This document shows positions 1-7,063 of a stretch of DNA of 21,743 nucleotides, one piece after another. This DNA comes from CALARM01 sp040217695. GTDB lineage: Bacteria > Vulcanimicrobiota > SpSt-956 > JAKJGF01. Every line of letters starts with the position of its first letter. The stretch's first letter is position 1. Where the stretch lies: contig JBEHWO010000069.1 of the NCBI GenBank assembly GCA_040217695.1, forward strand, positions 1-21,743. Reading direction: 5' to 3'. The position numbers and the translations under genes are program-made. A model generated the notes under the pieces. It saw nothing but the letters and a program-made list of their open reading frames with translations, was not told where the DNA came from and searched no databases.

Positions 1-723
1 CTGATAAACCTGTGCCAGACCTGTATAAAAAAGGAAATTATTTTTTTCCAGTTTAATAGCTTTTTCTATATCTTCTTTAGCTTTTTTATGATTTGATTTT
101 TTAAGATAAGCCATACCTCTGTGGTAATAAAAATCAGAATCATTTTTTTTCAGACTGATTGCCCTGGAATAAGCTTCGATAGATTTATCGGTATAACCGA
201 GTTTATCAAAGGTTCTGCCCTGATTATAATAAAAATAAGATTTGGGATTTTTCCCTGAGTAATTTATAGCCATAGTGTATTCTTCCAGGGCTTTTTGCCA
301 GTCTTTCAGGCGATAATAAACCCCTCCCAGGCGATTATGAAAATCAGGATCTCCTGAATTAAGTGTGATAGCTTCCTCATAAGAAATTTTTGCAGCTTCA
401 AGCTCTCCTGTTTTTTCATAGGCAATCCCAAGGTTATAATGAAAGGAAGCATTTACAGGATTACAGTCTATTGCTTTTTTATAAGCCCCGATAGCTTCCT
501 TATAATTTTCAAGGCTATAATAAGCTCTGCCGAGATAATTATATATTTCTGCATTACGGGGTTCTTTTTTCAAAGCCGAAAGAAACGATTTAACAGCTTC
601 TTCATACCTGCCTTTTTTATAAAAATCAATTCCTTTTGCATAATCGGAACTCTCTTTCGAATAAGATATAGAAGCACACAAAAATGAACATAATATTATA
701 AAGATTAAAATCCTTGAAGCCAT
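1..723 (-). CDS. Secreted TPR-repeat protein (C-terminus outside window)
   Basis: The reading frame is open from an ATG at 723 to the window edge (241 codons, no stop), so the gene is cut at its 3' end. An AGGTG-type ribosome binding site lies about 11 nt upstream (735-740). Residues 1-22 form a hydrophobic signal peptide (MASRILIFIILCSFLCAS). From about residue 26 onward there are roughly seven tandem 34-residue tetratricopeptide repeats with the usual landmarks (for example YNYLGRAYYSLENYKEAI and YNLGIAYEKTGELEAA). TPR arrays are protein-binding scaffolds; here the signal peptide places it in the envelope or outside. The partner cannot be told from the sequence. A 9-bp hairpin with an A-rich loop (757-783) lies just upstream. 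The gene is divergent from the 984 gene. Confidence 0.85.
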   Translation of the reverse strand, partial: MASRILIFIILCSFLCASISYSKESSDYAKGIDFYKKGRYEEAVKSFLSALKKEPRNAEIYNYLGRAYYSLENYKEAIGAYKKAIDCNPVNASFHYNLGIAYEKTGELEAAKISYEEAITLNSGDPDFHNRLGGVYYRLKDWQKALEEYTMAINYSGKNPKSYFYYNQGRTFDKLGYTDKSIEAYSRAISLKKNDSDFYYHRGMAYLKKSNHKKAKEDIEKAIKLEKNNFLFYTGLAQVYQ

Positions 724-826
724 CAAATTACATACACCTCTTTTGTAAAATATTAAGCTGTTAGCTGAAAAAAAGCTGACAGCCTGATTAAATTCGTTAT
801 AAATACTGACAATTCCTTTTAAAATA

Positions 827-855
827 TTGTAAAAAACCTTTTTAAATGATATAAT
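827..855 (+). promoter_or_regulatory. Sigma-70-type promoter for the 984-3457 unit
   Basis: TTGTAA at 827-832 and a perfect TATAAT at 850-855 are 17 bp apart. Transcription would start near 862, giving a leader of about 120 nt that contains the whole repeat element at 879-967 before the ATG at 984. Confidence 0.65.
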
Positions 856-878
856 CAATTGAATCAGCTAACAATTAC

Positions 879-967
879 CGGGGTAAGCATAAATAATATA
901 TATGCTCTCGTGACGCGTAAAGCGTGACGTGAGGAGAATCTTTATTATATACTTATGCTCGGCTCAG
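879..967 (+). repeat. Composite 90-bp repeat element, copy A
   Basis: The left arm GGTAAGCATAAATAATATAT is followed by TCGTGACGCG heptamers (one unit degenerated to GTAAAGC), then GAGGAGAATCTTTATTA and a right end ATACTTATGCTCGGCTCAG. The AAGCAT..ATAAT and ATTAT..ACTTATGC ends are inverted with respect to each other. The same order is seen in copies at 5007-5101 (reverse), 18034-18122 and 20021-20115. Here it sits in the predicted 5' leader of the 984 gene. Confidence 0.8.
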
Positions 968-983
968 TTAAGAGGGTATATGT

Positions 984-2384
984 ATGGATATTGCCAGTAT
1001 GATAAGAATAAGCCGTGCAGCTTCGTCCACCATGCAGGACATGCTTGATAATTCCGTTAAATCCAATACTTCCCTTCAGAAAGCACAGAGAAAAGAAGAT
1101 AAAGATACAGATAAAAAAACCGTTGCAACAGGTTCAACCACATCCAAAGGGGTCGGAATAAATGCGGGAGAAGTGGGTAATCAGGACGACATGTCCAATA
1201 CGGGAGATATGAGAGGAAGTGGCGGTTCAACCTGGGGGGAATCCTTTTCTTCTGAAAGGGAAAATGATGAAGACACACAGGAACTCAGCAAGAGTCTTGA
1301 TTTCTTCAAAAGAGATAAAATCTTTCAGATGAAAGCCCATCACTCAGAAGATGAACTGCTGGAAGAAAAAGAGGAAGAAAAGAAAAAAACACATGATGAT
1401 ACAGAGGAAGAAGTCTGTAAAGAAGAAGGCATAAAAGACGGTTCTTCGGAAGAAAAAGTCACAGGGAAAAAAGAAGAAAAAGATTTAACATATAAAGACC
1501 CGGAACACAGACTTAAAGATGCTTATAAGTCGGAAGATGAAGAAAAAGAAGAGAAAAAAGAAGAAAGAGAAGATGTAGTTCTTCCTCAGATTAAAATACA
1601 ATCGTCAGGGCTTACTATGGATATACCTGACGAACCATCTCCTGATATTGTAGAAACAGGAGACAGTTCATCCGATACATTCTGTGACATGCCTGCTCTT
1701 TATAAACTTGAAGATATAGAGCAGAAGCCTGTTTCCGAAGAAATAAAAGCATCTCCGGAATATATGAAAGAACAGAGTAACCGTCAGAGAATAGTAAACA
1801 TGATTGTCCACTGTGCTTCTCCCGATATAGCGGGACGGCTTATTGAACGTCTCTATCAGCTTGGAGACAAAATACTTGATACATGTCTTGCCTTTGATGT
1901 CAGAATAGTCGTTCTGAAAGCCGGAGAAAAACTCTCCCATATAGTAAAAAATGCCGAAAATACAGGGGGTTTGAGGGCAGGTTATTCGGAGAATCTGAGA
2001 ATCTGTTTTCTCGGTGAAGAATGGCTCTTTGAAAGTTTTGAAAATCTATATCGTTTCAATACACCTGTTTATCTTATGGCTCTGGCTTTTGATCATGCCA
2101 CGGGAGGAGACAGTTTTGCCTCTCTTAAATCACCGTTTGTATTGAATAACTACCATGCATGCAGACGGGGAGAAGAAGGACATCAATTTATGGAAGGTAT
2201 AGCATCTTACAGCCCTGTGGAATATTTCGCTCAGACGCTGGAAACTTTTCTTCAGGAGAAAGACGAATCCTTTCGTATAGATATGGCCCAGAAGGTCTTT
2301 GAAGGTAAAATATCTACAAAAGATGATTTATATTACAGTGATTTAAGCATGTATCAATATATTGATTATCTGGTACAGAGTTAG
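984..2384 (+). CDS. Disordered-linker protein with degenerate anthrax lethal factor-like (ATLF/M34) domain
   Basis: 466 aa; ATG at 984 with GAGGG 7 nt upstream. Residues 1-85 are polar and low complexity, and 86-255 are very rich in E, K and D with no hydrophobic core, so probably disordered. Residues 255-466 look folded. By eye this part follows the peptidase domain of anthrax lethal factor: a strand like DVRIVVLKAGEKLSHI, then a helix, then LAFDHATGG (367-375) where the enzyme has HEFGHAVDD, then SYSPVEYFAQTLETF (408-422) where the enzyme has a Tyr and EFFAEAFRL, and a final YQYIDYL. The second zinc His (H371) and the distal Glu (E413) are kept, 42 residues apart (45 in lethal factor), but the first His and catalytic Glu are L367 and A368. 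That suggests a pseudo-peptidase. There is no signal peptide. It is first in a unit with the next two genes (gaps of 48 and 35 nt). The family call is my alignment from memory, moderately sure. Confidence 0.6.
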   Translation: MDIASMIRISRAASSTMQDMLDNSVKSNTSLQKAQRKEDKDTDKKTVATGSTTSKGVGINAGEVGNQDDMSNTGDMRGSGGSTWGESFSSERENDEDTQELSKSLDFFKRDKIFQMKAHHSEDELLEEKEEEKKKTHDDTEEEVCKEEGIKDGSSEEKVTGKKEEKDLTYKDPEHRLKDAYKSEDEEKEEKKEEREDVVLPQIKIQSSGLTMDIPDEPSPDIVETGDSSSDTFCDMPALYKLEDIEQKPVSEEIKASPEYMKEQSNRQRIVNMIVHCASPDIAGRLIERLYQLGDKILDTCLAFDVRIVVLKAGEKLSHIVKNAENTGGLRAGYSENLRICFLGEEWLFESFENLYRFNTPVYLMALAFDHATGGDSFASLKSPFVLNNYHACRRGEEGHQFMEGIASYSPVEYFAQTLETFLQEKDESFRIDMAQKVFEGKISTKDDLYYSDLSMYQYIDYLVQS

Positions 2385-2432
2385 TGCAGGGTTAAACATT
2401 ATGACTGAAATCGTTATCCAGAGGTCCGATTT

Positions 2433-2729
2433 GTGAAAATAATACTGAAAAACTTTAAAACCAATACGAAAGAGAAAATTGTAGAAGAAAAACCAACTGC
2501 CATAATAGAGTTTGACGGACAGAATACCTATATAAAAACCAGAGACTGGAAGCTTAAAGAAAAACTTGAAGAAATATTTTCCGTCCCTTTTACCGTAAGA
2601 AAACCTGTAATCAAAGACGGAGTCCGGGCATTTGTCCTGGAAATGGTAAAGCCCGGAACAAAAGACCATTTTAAAGAAATAGCCTATTTACTCAGAAAAA
2701 TTAACTTTTATGTTAATCTTATCGAATAA
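2433..2729 (+). CDS. Conserved-looking 98-aa hypothetical protein
   Basis: GTG start at 2433 with GAGGTCC 8 nt upstream; no better ATG exists in the frame. The protein is small, soluble and basic, with an alternating strand/helix pattern (IIEFDGQNTYIKTRDWKLK, then an EKLEEIF helix, then VRAFVLEMVKPGTKDHFKEI and a hydrophobic C-terminal helix). It has no cysteine, no transmembrane segment and no catalytic motif I recognise. It lies 48 nt after the pseudo-peptidase gene and 35 nt before the TIM-barrel gene on the same strand, so co-transcription from the promoter near 850 is likely. The coding call rests on the ribosome binding site, the snug operon spacing and balanced amino-acid use. Confidence 0.75.
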   Translation: MKIILKNFKTNTKEKIVEEKPTAIIEFDGQNTYIKTRDWKLKEKLEEIFSVPFTVRKPVIKDGVRAFVLEMVKPGTKDHFKEIAYLLRKINFYVNLIE

Positions 2730-2764
2730 TACGATTCTCATATAATCATAGAAAGGAAAAAATC

Positions 2765-3457
2765 ATGAGCAAATTTCTTGACATAATAAAGACAAAACCA
2801 TTTTCCCTTATAATGAGTCTGCCGAAAAATGACAAAGACCTTGCAAAAGCAGCAGAAGAGGCAGGGGCAGATGTGATAAAAATACACATAAATGTGGAAC
2901 ACAGGGCAAGCGGAACATATTTCGGCCCTTTTGAAGAGGAAAAAAATGCTATTAAATCCATTCTGGATACAGTAAAAATACCTGCAGGTATAGTACCCGG
3001 TGCCGGTAAAGTGGCAACAAAAGAAGAAATGATGGAACTTTATGATATGGGTATAGATTTTTTTGATACCTATATAGAAAATATACCTGCCTGTATGTTA
3101 GAACTTCCGCAGGAAATGGCAAGAATGTATGCACCGTCCTATAATTTCGATCTAAAACTCCTGCCATATCTGAAGCACTGGGGAGCAGACATAGTAGAAG
3201 CTTCTGTCATGGCGCCGGAAAATTACGGAAGAGAACTCAGATTGAATGATCTTCTTCTCTATCAGTGGATCTGTGAAACTTCTAAACTCCATGTAGTAAT
3301 TCCAACACAGCTTGCCATAAAACCGGAAGAGATAAAATATCTCAAACATGCCGGGGTAAAGTGTATCATGATCGGTGCCATAGTCACCGGTAAAGAGGCA
3401 CATACTATCTATGAAGCTGTAAAAAAATTCAGGGAAGCCATAGATAATCTGGTGTGA
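2765..3457 (+). CDS. TIM-barrel protein, phosphate-binding (NanE/HisA-like) type
   Basis: 230 aa; ATG with AAAGGAA 7 nt upstream. The strand/helix rhythm is that of a (beta/alpha)8 barrel: FSLIMSLP, ADVIKIHINVEH, IPAGIVPGAG, FFDTYIE, ADIVEASVM, LHVVIPTQ, VKCIMIGAIVTGKEA. The final GAIVTGKEAHTIYEAVKKF resembles the C-terminal phosphate-binding loop and helix of the ribulose-phosphate-binding barrel superfamily (NanE, HisA, TrpC relatives). A charged residue ends strand two (K39/H41 in VIKIHIN), plausible for the active site. The length suits N-acylglucosamine-6-phosphate epimerase (about 230 aa), but the NanE-specific motifs are not evident and no sialic-acid genes are nearby, so the substrate is open. 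It is the last gene of the 984 unit; its end is followed at once by a heptamer array. Confidence 0.6.
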   Translation: MSKFLDIIKTKPFSLIMSLPKNDKDLAKAAEEAGADVIKIHINVEHRASGTYFGPFEEEKNAIKSILDTVKIPAGIVPGAGKVATKEEMMELYDMGIDFFDTYIENIPACMLELPQEMARMYAPSYNFDLKLLPYLKHWGADIVEASVMAPENYGRELRLNDLLLYQWICETSKLHVVIPTQLAIKPEEIKYLKHAGVKCIMIGAIVTGKEAHTIYEAVKKFREAIDNLV

Positions 3458-3462
3458 AAGTC

Positions 3463-3493
3463 GTGACGCGTGACGCGTGACGCGTGACGCGTC
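3463..3493 (+). repeat. Heptamer array, four perfect GTGACGC units
   Basis: GTGACGC is repeated exactly four times (3463-3490) with a trailing GTCGC. It fills the 45-nt gap between the convergent genes ending at 3457 (plus) and 3503 (minus). Confidence 0.95.
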
Positions 3494-3502
3494 GCATAAA
3501 CC

Positions 3503-3730
3503 TTATGATTTTTTCTCTTTCCAGACAGGAGACATTATCTTTTCTTTTTTCACTTCTAAAAATATCTTCTGTTTCCCTCTGGTCTGAATATAATATACCT
3601 TTCTCTCTGAGTCATATCTCCATATGCCTTTTATGGTAACAGGCACATCTAAAGCACTCTCATTATCCATATCATCATGCCACTGTCCGGAGACGCTGTC
3701 AAAATGCAATCTATTCTTATCTATAATCAT
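3503..3730 (-). CDS. 75-aa hypothetical protein
   Basis: ATG at 3730 preceded by a strong AGGAAAGGAA ribosome binding site (3738-3747) and an extended -10 box (3763-3768), so the gene looks genuinely expressed although short. The product is soluble, with a strand-rich middle (VPVTIKGIWRYDSERKVYYI, then KIFLEVKK) and a lysine-rich tail; it has no cysteine, signal peptide or membrane segment. I do not recognise a family. It is divergent from the radical SAM gene at 3923. A radical SAM/SPASM enzyme next to a small protein invites the thought of a modified peptide, but there is no leader-like segment, no Gly-Gly site and no Cys- or Thr-rich core here, so I do not claim that. Confidence 0.65.
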   Translation of the reverse strand: MIIDKNRLHFDSVSGQWHDDMDNESALDVPVTIKGIWRYDSERKVYYIQTRGKQKIFLEVKKEKIMSPVWKEKKS

Positions 3731-3762
3731 AATTAAATTCCTTTCCTGAGTTTTTTCTATAG

Positions 3763-3771
3763 ATTATAGCA
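3763..3771 (-). promoter_or_regulatory. Extended -10 promoter of the 75-aa gene
   Basis: On the minus strand the sequence reads TGCTATAAT, a TG-extended consensus -10 with TATAAT at 3763-3768. There is no good -35. The start would be near 3756, about 25 nt before the ATG. Confidence 0.55.
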
Positions 3772-3794
3772 TAAAATGTCTCAAGTAACATCCA

Positions 3795-3809
3795 TAACCG
3801 TTTCGGTTA
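3795..3809. promoter_or_regulatory. Perfect 15-bp palindrome, candidate operator
   Basis: TAACCG-TTT-CGGTTA is a perfect dyad. It lies 25-45 bp upstream of the extended -10 of the 75-aa gene and about 115 bp upstream of the divergent radical SAM gene. It does not match the heptamer repeats. The placement suits a repressor or activator site; the regulator is unknown. Confidence 0.4.
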
Positions 3810-3830
3810 CAACGACGTATGAAAATCTGT

Positions 3831-3862
3831 TCCTCCCGTCACGCGCCACGGGCGTCACGCTT
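3831..3862 (-). repeat. Degenerate heptamer array (reverse orientation)
   Basis: TCCTCCCGTCACGCG followed by CCACGGGCGTCACGC is the reverse of GTGACGC units next to the GGGAGGA junction seen in the composite elements. It looks like a decayed element copy; no clear arms remain apart from an AT-rich stretch to the right. Confidence 0.7.
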
Positions 3863-3922
3863 CTCATATAAATCACTGTTCTGTAAGCTATTAAACTGAC
3901 TTACAGGGAAGAGCCTGTTATA

Positions 3923-4948
3923 ATGCCTTCCATTATGAAAGACACATTTCACATTCAATGGCACATTACAAATCTCTGTAACCTGAGATGTATCCACTGT
4001 TATAACGATGACTTTTCTAAAAACCAGGACCGTTCTCCGGAAGATTTGAAAGCAATGTTCCTGAATATAAGTAACTTTCTGCAGGAAGAAAATAAAGACC
4101 TGGTAATAGATATAACAGGAGGAGAACCATTTCTCTATAAAGAGTGGAAAGAACTTTTCAGTTATCTTTATAAAAGCCCCTGTGTAAAAGAAGCTGGAAT
4201 CATTACAAACGGCTTCTTCTTAAATGAAGAAATTCTGAATTTTCTCGAAGATTTTCCTGATACAAAATTGAAAATTTCAGCAGAAGCTTTTGAGAAAGAA
4301 ACTTTCGAAAAATTCCGAGGTAAAGGAAATTTCGAGAAATTTATTAAAACAATGAATGTGCTGAAAGAAAGATTTTTCGAAAAAACTCTTATGTTTACCA
4401 TTATGGAGCAGAATGTTTCAGAAGTCGAAAAACTGTTTCATTTTATAGAAGAGTATAATATAAACCATTTCATTGTGGAAAGATTTATTCCCCGGGGAGA
4501 GGGCAGGAAAATAATCAGTCAGGTAGTATCTTTAGAAAACTGGATAAAAACAATAAAAATTTTATTGAATAAAACAGGCATTAAAGAGGATATCTATCCT
4601 CTTATACCATATAAAGGACTCAGAGTTACAAAAGAGAATGGAGCATTTGAGCTATATGGTTCTCCATGTATTGTGGGAACAGACGGTCTTGCAGTCATGC
4701 CTGACGGAAGTGTTTTTCCATGCAGGAGATTTCCCCTTAAAATCGGGAATTTACTGAAAGAATCTCTCCATGATATATGGAATAACTCCCAGGTATTAAA
4801 AAAATTGAGAGATAGAAAAAATTTAAAGGGTAAATGCCTTGGATGTAAAATAAAGGATTGTACCGGATGCAGGGCACTTGCTTTTGCCATGGCCGGCGAT
4901 TATATGGCAGAAGATCCTTTATGTATTCTAAAGAGTGAAGGAAAATAG
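3923..4948 (+). CDS. Radical SAM protein with C-terminal SPASM-type domain
   Basis: 341 aa. The 4Fe-4S motif C-x3-C-x2-C is at C19, C23 and C26 (NLCNLRCIHCY), followed by the SAM-binding TGGEPF. The C-terminus holds an auxiliary-cluster (SPASM/Twitch-type) region: C-IVGTDGLAVMPDGSVFP-C, then C305, C308, C313, C316 and C334 in a C-x2-C-x4-C-x2-C-x17-C spacing. Such enzymes use the 5'-deoxyadenosyl radical to modify peptides, tetrapyrroles or cofactors. The length and IGNLLKESLHDIW segment are typical of PqqE/NirJ/AhbD-like and peptide-modifying members, but no cofactor pathway gene or obvious precursor peptide flanks it, so the substrate is unknown. The ATG at 3923 has a GGGAAGAG at longer than usual spacing (about 13 nt); the ATG at 3935 is an alternative lacking any ribosome binding site. 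Confidence 0.9.
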   Translation: MPSIMKDTFHIQWHITNLCNLRCIHCYNDDFSKNQDRSPEDLKAMFLNISNFLQEENKDLVIDITGGEPFLYKEWKELFSYLYKSPCVKEAGIITNGFFLNEEILNFLEDFPDTKLKISAEAFEKETFEKFRGKGNFEKFIKTMNVLKERFFEKTLMFTIMEQNVSEVEKLFHFIEEYNINHFIVERFIPRGEGRKIISQVVSLENWIKTIKILLNKTGIKEDIYPLIPYKGLRVTKENGAFELYGSPCIVGTDGLAVMPDGSVFPCRRFPLKIGNLLKESLHDIWNNSQVLKKLRDRKNLKGKCLGCKIKDCTGCRALAFAMAGDYMAEDPLCILKSEGK

Positions 4949-5006
4949 TTTTTTTAAAAATTGGTAAATTACTACTGGTTCAAGTATCGAGAAACAATGT
5001 AAATTG

Positions 5007-5101
5007 CTGACCTGAGTATAAGCATGTGATAAACGTTTTCCTCCCGTAACGCGTTACGCGTTACGCGTCACGAGACCATATATATTATTTATGCTTATCT
5101 C
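5007..5101 (-). repeat. Composite 90-bp repeat element, copy B (reverse)
   Basis: Read on the minus strand: left arm AGATAAGCATAAATAATATA, then TCGTGACGCGTAACGCGTAA heptamers, then GGGAGGAAAACGTTTATC, then ACATGCTTATACTCAGGTCAG-type right end (trimmed here to the shared part). It lies just before the ribosome binding site of the 5132 gene. Confidence 0.85.
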
Positions 5102-5131
5102 ATCAATATAATATAGAAAGAGGTAAATAAA

Positions 5132-5758
5132 ATGGATGTAAACAAAAATACGGTAAAGAAAGAACCTGAAAGGCTTTTTAAAGGTTATATGATAGGTCAC
5201 AAGGTCTTCAATGATATATACTCTATAGTACACTCCTATACGGATTCTTCTCCCATAGAAGACCTGGAGACAAAAGAAGAACTGGAACAGAAAAGAACAA
5301 AAGCAGAAATTATCAAATTAATACCGCTCTTCAGCGTATTTGATATACAGCAGATAGAAAAGCTGGATCAGAAAATAAAATTAAAGAAATTTAAAAACGG
5401 AAAAGTTCTCTTTAAAGAAGGAGACAGCGCGGAAGAACTTTATATAATAAAATCAGGAAGAGTAACACTTTATAAAGAGATTCAGATGGACAAAAAAGAA
5501 AAGATTGAGATTGCCAATCTCGGCAAAGGAGATCTTTTCGGAGAAACAGGTATTGTTCTGGATACACAAAGAACCCTTTCTGCCATAGTATCGTCTGACA
5601 GTGCAGAATTATATATGATTTCCAAAGAAAATTTCTTACATATGCTGTCCCACCATGCCGAACTGAGTTTCAATCTTGCGAAAATACAGACAAAAAGACT
5701 TATGGCAAGAGGAGATATACTGGTTGATTATATCTGTAATTATATAGAAGTTAAATAA
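5132..5758 (+). CDS. Cyclic nucleotide-binding (CAP_ED) domain protein without DNA-binding domain
   Basis: 208 aa; ATG with AAAGAGG 8 nt upstream. After an 80-residue N-terminal segment of unknown fold, residues about 68-195 form one cyclic nucleotide-binding beta-roll: LIPLFSVFDIQQIEKL, ILFKEGD-type turn (VLFKEGDSAEELYIIKSG), then the phosphate-binding cassette LFGETGIVLDTQRTLSA with E138 and R147 in the positions that bind the ribose and phosphate of cAMP or cGMP. There is no helix-turn-helix after the domain (208 aa against about 210-230 for CRP/FNR proteins, where a HTH takes the last 70), so it is not a CRP-type regulator; a stand-alone nucleotide sensor or scaffold is more likely. It is monocistronic and convergent with the cysteine desulfurase gene. 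A TATAAT at 5107-5112 is too near the ribosome binding site to be convincing. Confidence 0.85.
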   Translation: MDVNKNTVKKEPERLFKGYMIGHKVFNDIYSIVHSYTDSSPIEDLETKEELEQKRTKAEIIKLIPLFSVFDIQQIEKLDQKIKLKKFKNGKVLFKEGDSAEELYIIKSGRVTLYKEIQMDKKEKIEIANLGKGDLFGETGIVLDTQRTLSAIVSSDSAELYMISKENFLHMLSHHAELSFNLAKIQTKRLMARGDILVDYICNYIEVK

Positions 5759-5793
5759 AGAGATTATTTTCCTTTATGTAACAGAATAGAAAT

Positions 5794-6918
5794 CTAACTG
5801 ATGATAATTGAAGAAATTATATCTACTGCCCTGTCGATCTCAATTTCTTCAGTCATTTTTCCGGTAGAAAACCTTACAGTTCCCTGTGACCACTCATAAG
5901 GAATATTCATTGCTTCCAGAACATAAGAAATTTTTCCTGTGTGGCATGCAGCACCTGCCGAAACTGCAAGTTTATCATTCAGGTTATGAATAAGATCTGA
6001 TGAATTTATGCCTTTAAAACTCAGGCTCAAGGTATTGGGAAGTCTTTTTTCACGATGGCCGTTAAGTTTTATATCCTTTATTCTCTGTTCTAAACCCCTG
6101 TGAAGTCTGTCTCTCATTTGCTTCATATATTCACTGTTTTTTTTGAGATCTCTTCCGGCGATTTCACATGCTTTTCCCAGGCCGACTATTTCAAGGACAT
6201 TTTCCGTTCCTGCCCTTCTTCCTCCTTCATGGCCTGCGCCATGCATAAATCTTTCAGGTTTAATACCGTCTTTTATGTAAAGAACTCCGATACCTTTAGG
6301 GGCATATAATTTATGTCCTGCTATGGATAAAAGCTCTACGCCGAGTTCTTTTACATCGATCGAAATTTTCCCTGCAGACTGGGCGGCATCTGTATGAAAA
6401 ACGATTCCCTTCTTTTTTGTAATGGCAGAAATTTCTTCAATCGGCTGAACTGTGCCTACTTCATTATTGGCATGCATAACAGAAACCAGAATCGTTTTAT
6501 CTGTTATGGCATTTTCAAGTTCCGAAATATTTACGAGGCCGTATTCATCAACAGGCAGATAAGTAACATAAAAACCCTGCTTTTCAAGAAATCTGCATAC
6601 TTCAAGGACTGCAGGATGTTCTATTACTGTGGTAATAATATGTTTTCCTTTATGTCTGTGAGCAAAAGCAATACCTTTTATGGCATAATTATTGGACTCA
6701 GTTCCTCCGCTCGTAAAGATAATCTCGGAAGGCCTGCAGTTAAGTAAAGACGCAACCTGACATCTTGCCTGTTCCACTGCCTCTCCGGTCTTAAGTCCAT
6801 ATAGATGTGAGCTGGAAGGATTGCCGAAATATTCTTCCAGGTATGGTTTCATAGCAGAAATAACCTCGGTGTCATGAGGTGTTGTAGCATTATAATCTAA
6901 ATATATGAGTTTTTTCAT
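5794..6918 (-). CDS. Cysteine desulfurase, NifS/IscS family
   Basis: 374 aa, PLP-dependent class V aminotransferase fold. It removes sulfur from L-cysteine as an enzyme persulfide for Fe-S clusters, thionucleosides or molybdenum cofactor. Seen directly: YLDYNATTP near the N-terminus, TSGGTESNN, EHPAVLE, HTDAAQS, the PLP lysine K203 in SIAGHKLYAPKG, the GGRRAGTEN segment, and the active-site loop SAGAACHTGKISYVL with C325. The GAACH version of this loop, rather than SSGSAC of IscS, recalls selenocysteine lyases, so selenium transfer is a possibility I cannot exclude. There is no IscU, IscR or tRNA thiolase gene beside it. ATG at 6918, GGAG about 10 nt upstream. It lies 141 nt downstream of the DUF2939-like gene on the same strand, the gap being filled by heptamers. 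A molybdenum hydroxylase operon, whose cofactor needs a cysteine desulfurase, lies 1.8 kb away. Confidence 0.93.
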   Translation of the reverse strand: MKKLIYLDYNATTPHDTEVISAMKPYLEEYFGNPSSSHLYGLKTGEAVEQARCQVASLLNCRPSEIIFTSGGTESNNYAIKGIAFAHRHKGKHIITTVIEHPAVLEVCRFLEKQGFYVTYLPVDEYGLVNISELENAITDKTILVSVMHANNEVGTVQPIEEISAITKKKGIVFHTDAAQSAGKISIDVKELGVELLSIAGHKLYAPKGIGVLYIKDGIKPERFMHGAGHEGGRRAGTENVLEIVGLGKACEIAGRDLKKNSEYMKQMRDRLHRGLEQRIKDIKLNGHREKRLPNTLSLSFKGINSSDLIHNLNDKLAVSAGAACHTGKISYVLEAMNIPYEWSQGTVRFSTGKMTEEIEIDRAVDIISSIIIS

Positions 6919-6943
6919 TTATAATAATCTCCAGTCTGTAGAA

Positions 6944-6995
6944 TCGTGACGCGTGATAATCGTGACGCGTAACGCGTAACGCGTGACGCGTAAAA
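6944..6995 (+). repeat. Heptamer arrays, GTGACGC/GTAACGC type
   Basis: TCGTGACGCGTGATAA is followed by TCGTGACGCGTAACGCG and two further units. They are in the gap between the two minus-strand genes at 5794 and 7060. Confidence 0.95.
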
Positions 6996-6996
6996 T

Positions 6997-7063
6997 TCAC
7001 CCTTCACTCTTCGTTTTTTAATCTTCACTATTCACTTTTCACGACTCACAACTCGCAACTCAC
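6997..7063 (-). repeat. Heptamer array, GTGANNN type, minus strand
   Basis: TCAC (GTGA on the minus strand) occurs at 6997, 7004, 7025, 7032, 7039, 7046 and 7060, with TCGC at 7053: all in one 7-bp register, including across two degenerate units. The three bases after each GTGA vary. The last unit supplies the TGA stop codon (7060-7062) of the DUF2939-like gene. Confidence 0.85.

Noticed and set aside
2401..2436. 11-codon frame starting ATG 2401 and overlapping the GTG at 2433
   Set aside because: It has no convincing ribosome binding site; its body simply contains the GAGG site of the 98-aa gene.
3463..3493. Possible CRISPR array in the tandem repeats
   Set aside because: Units are 7 bp with 3-bp variable parts, far below any CRISPR repeat or spacer size, and there are no cas genes.
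3503..4948. Ribosomally made modified peptide system (75-aa protein plus radical SAM)
   Set aside because: The small protein has no leader-core layout, no cysteines and no double-glycine site, and the genes are divergent rather than co-transcribed.
4960..5006. tRNA-like GGTTCAAGTATCG stretch
   Set aside because: No acceptor, D-arm or anticodon stem can be paired around it.
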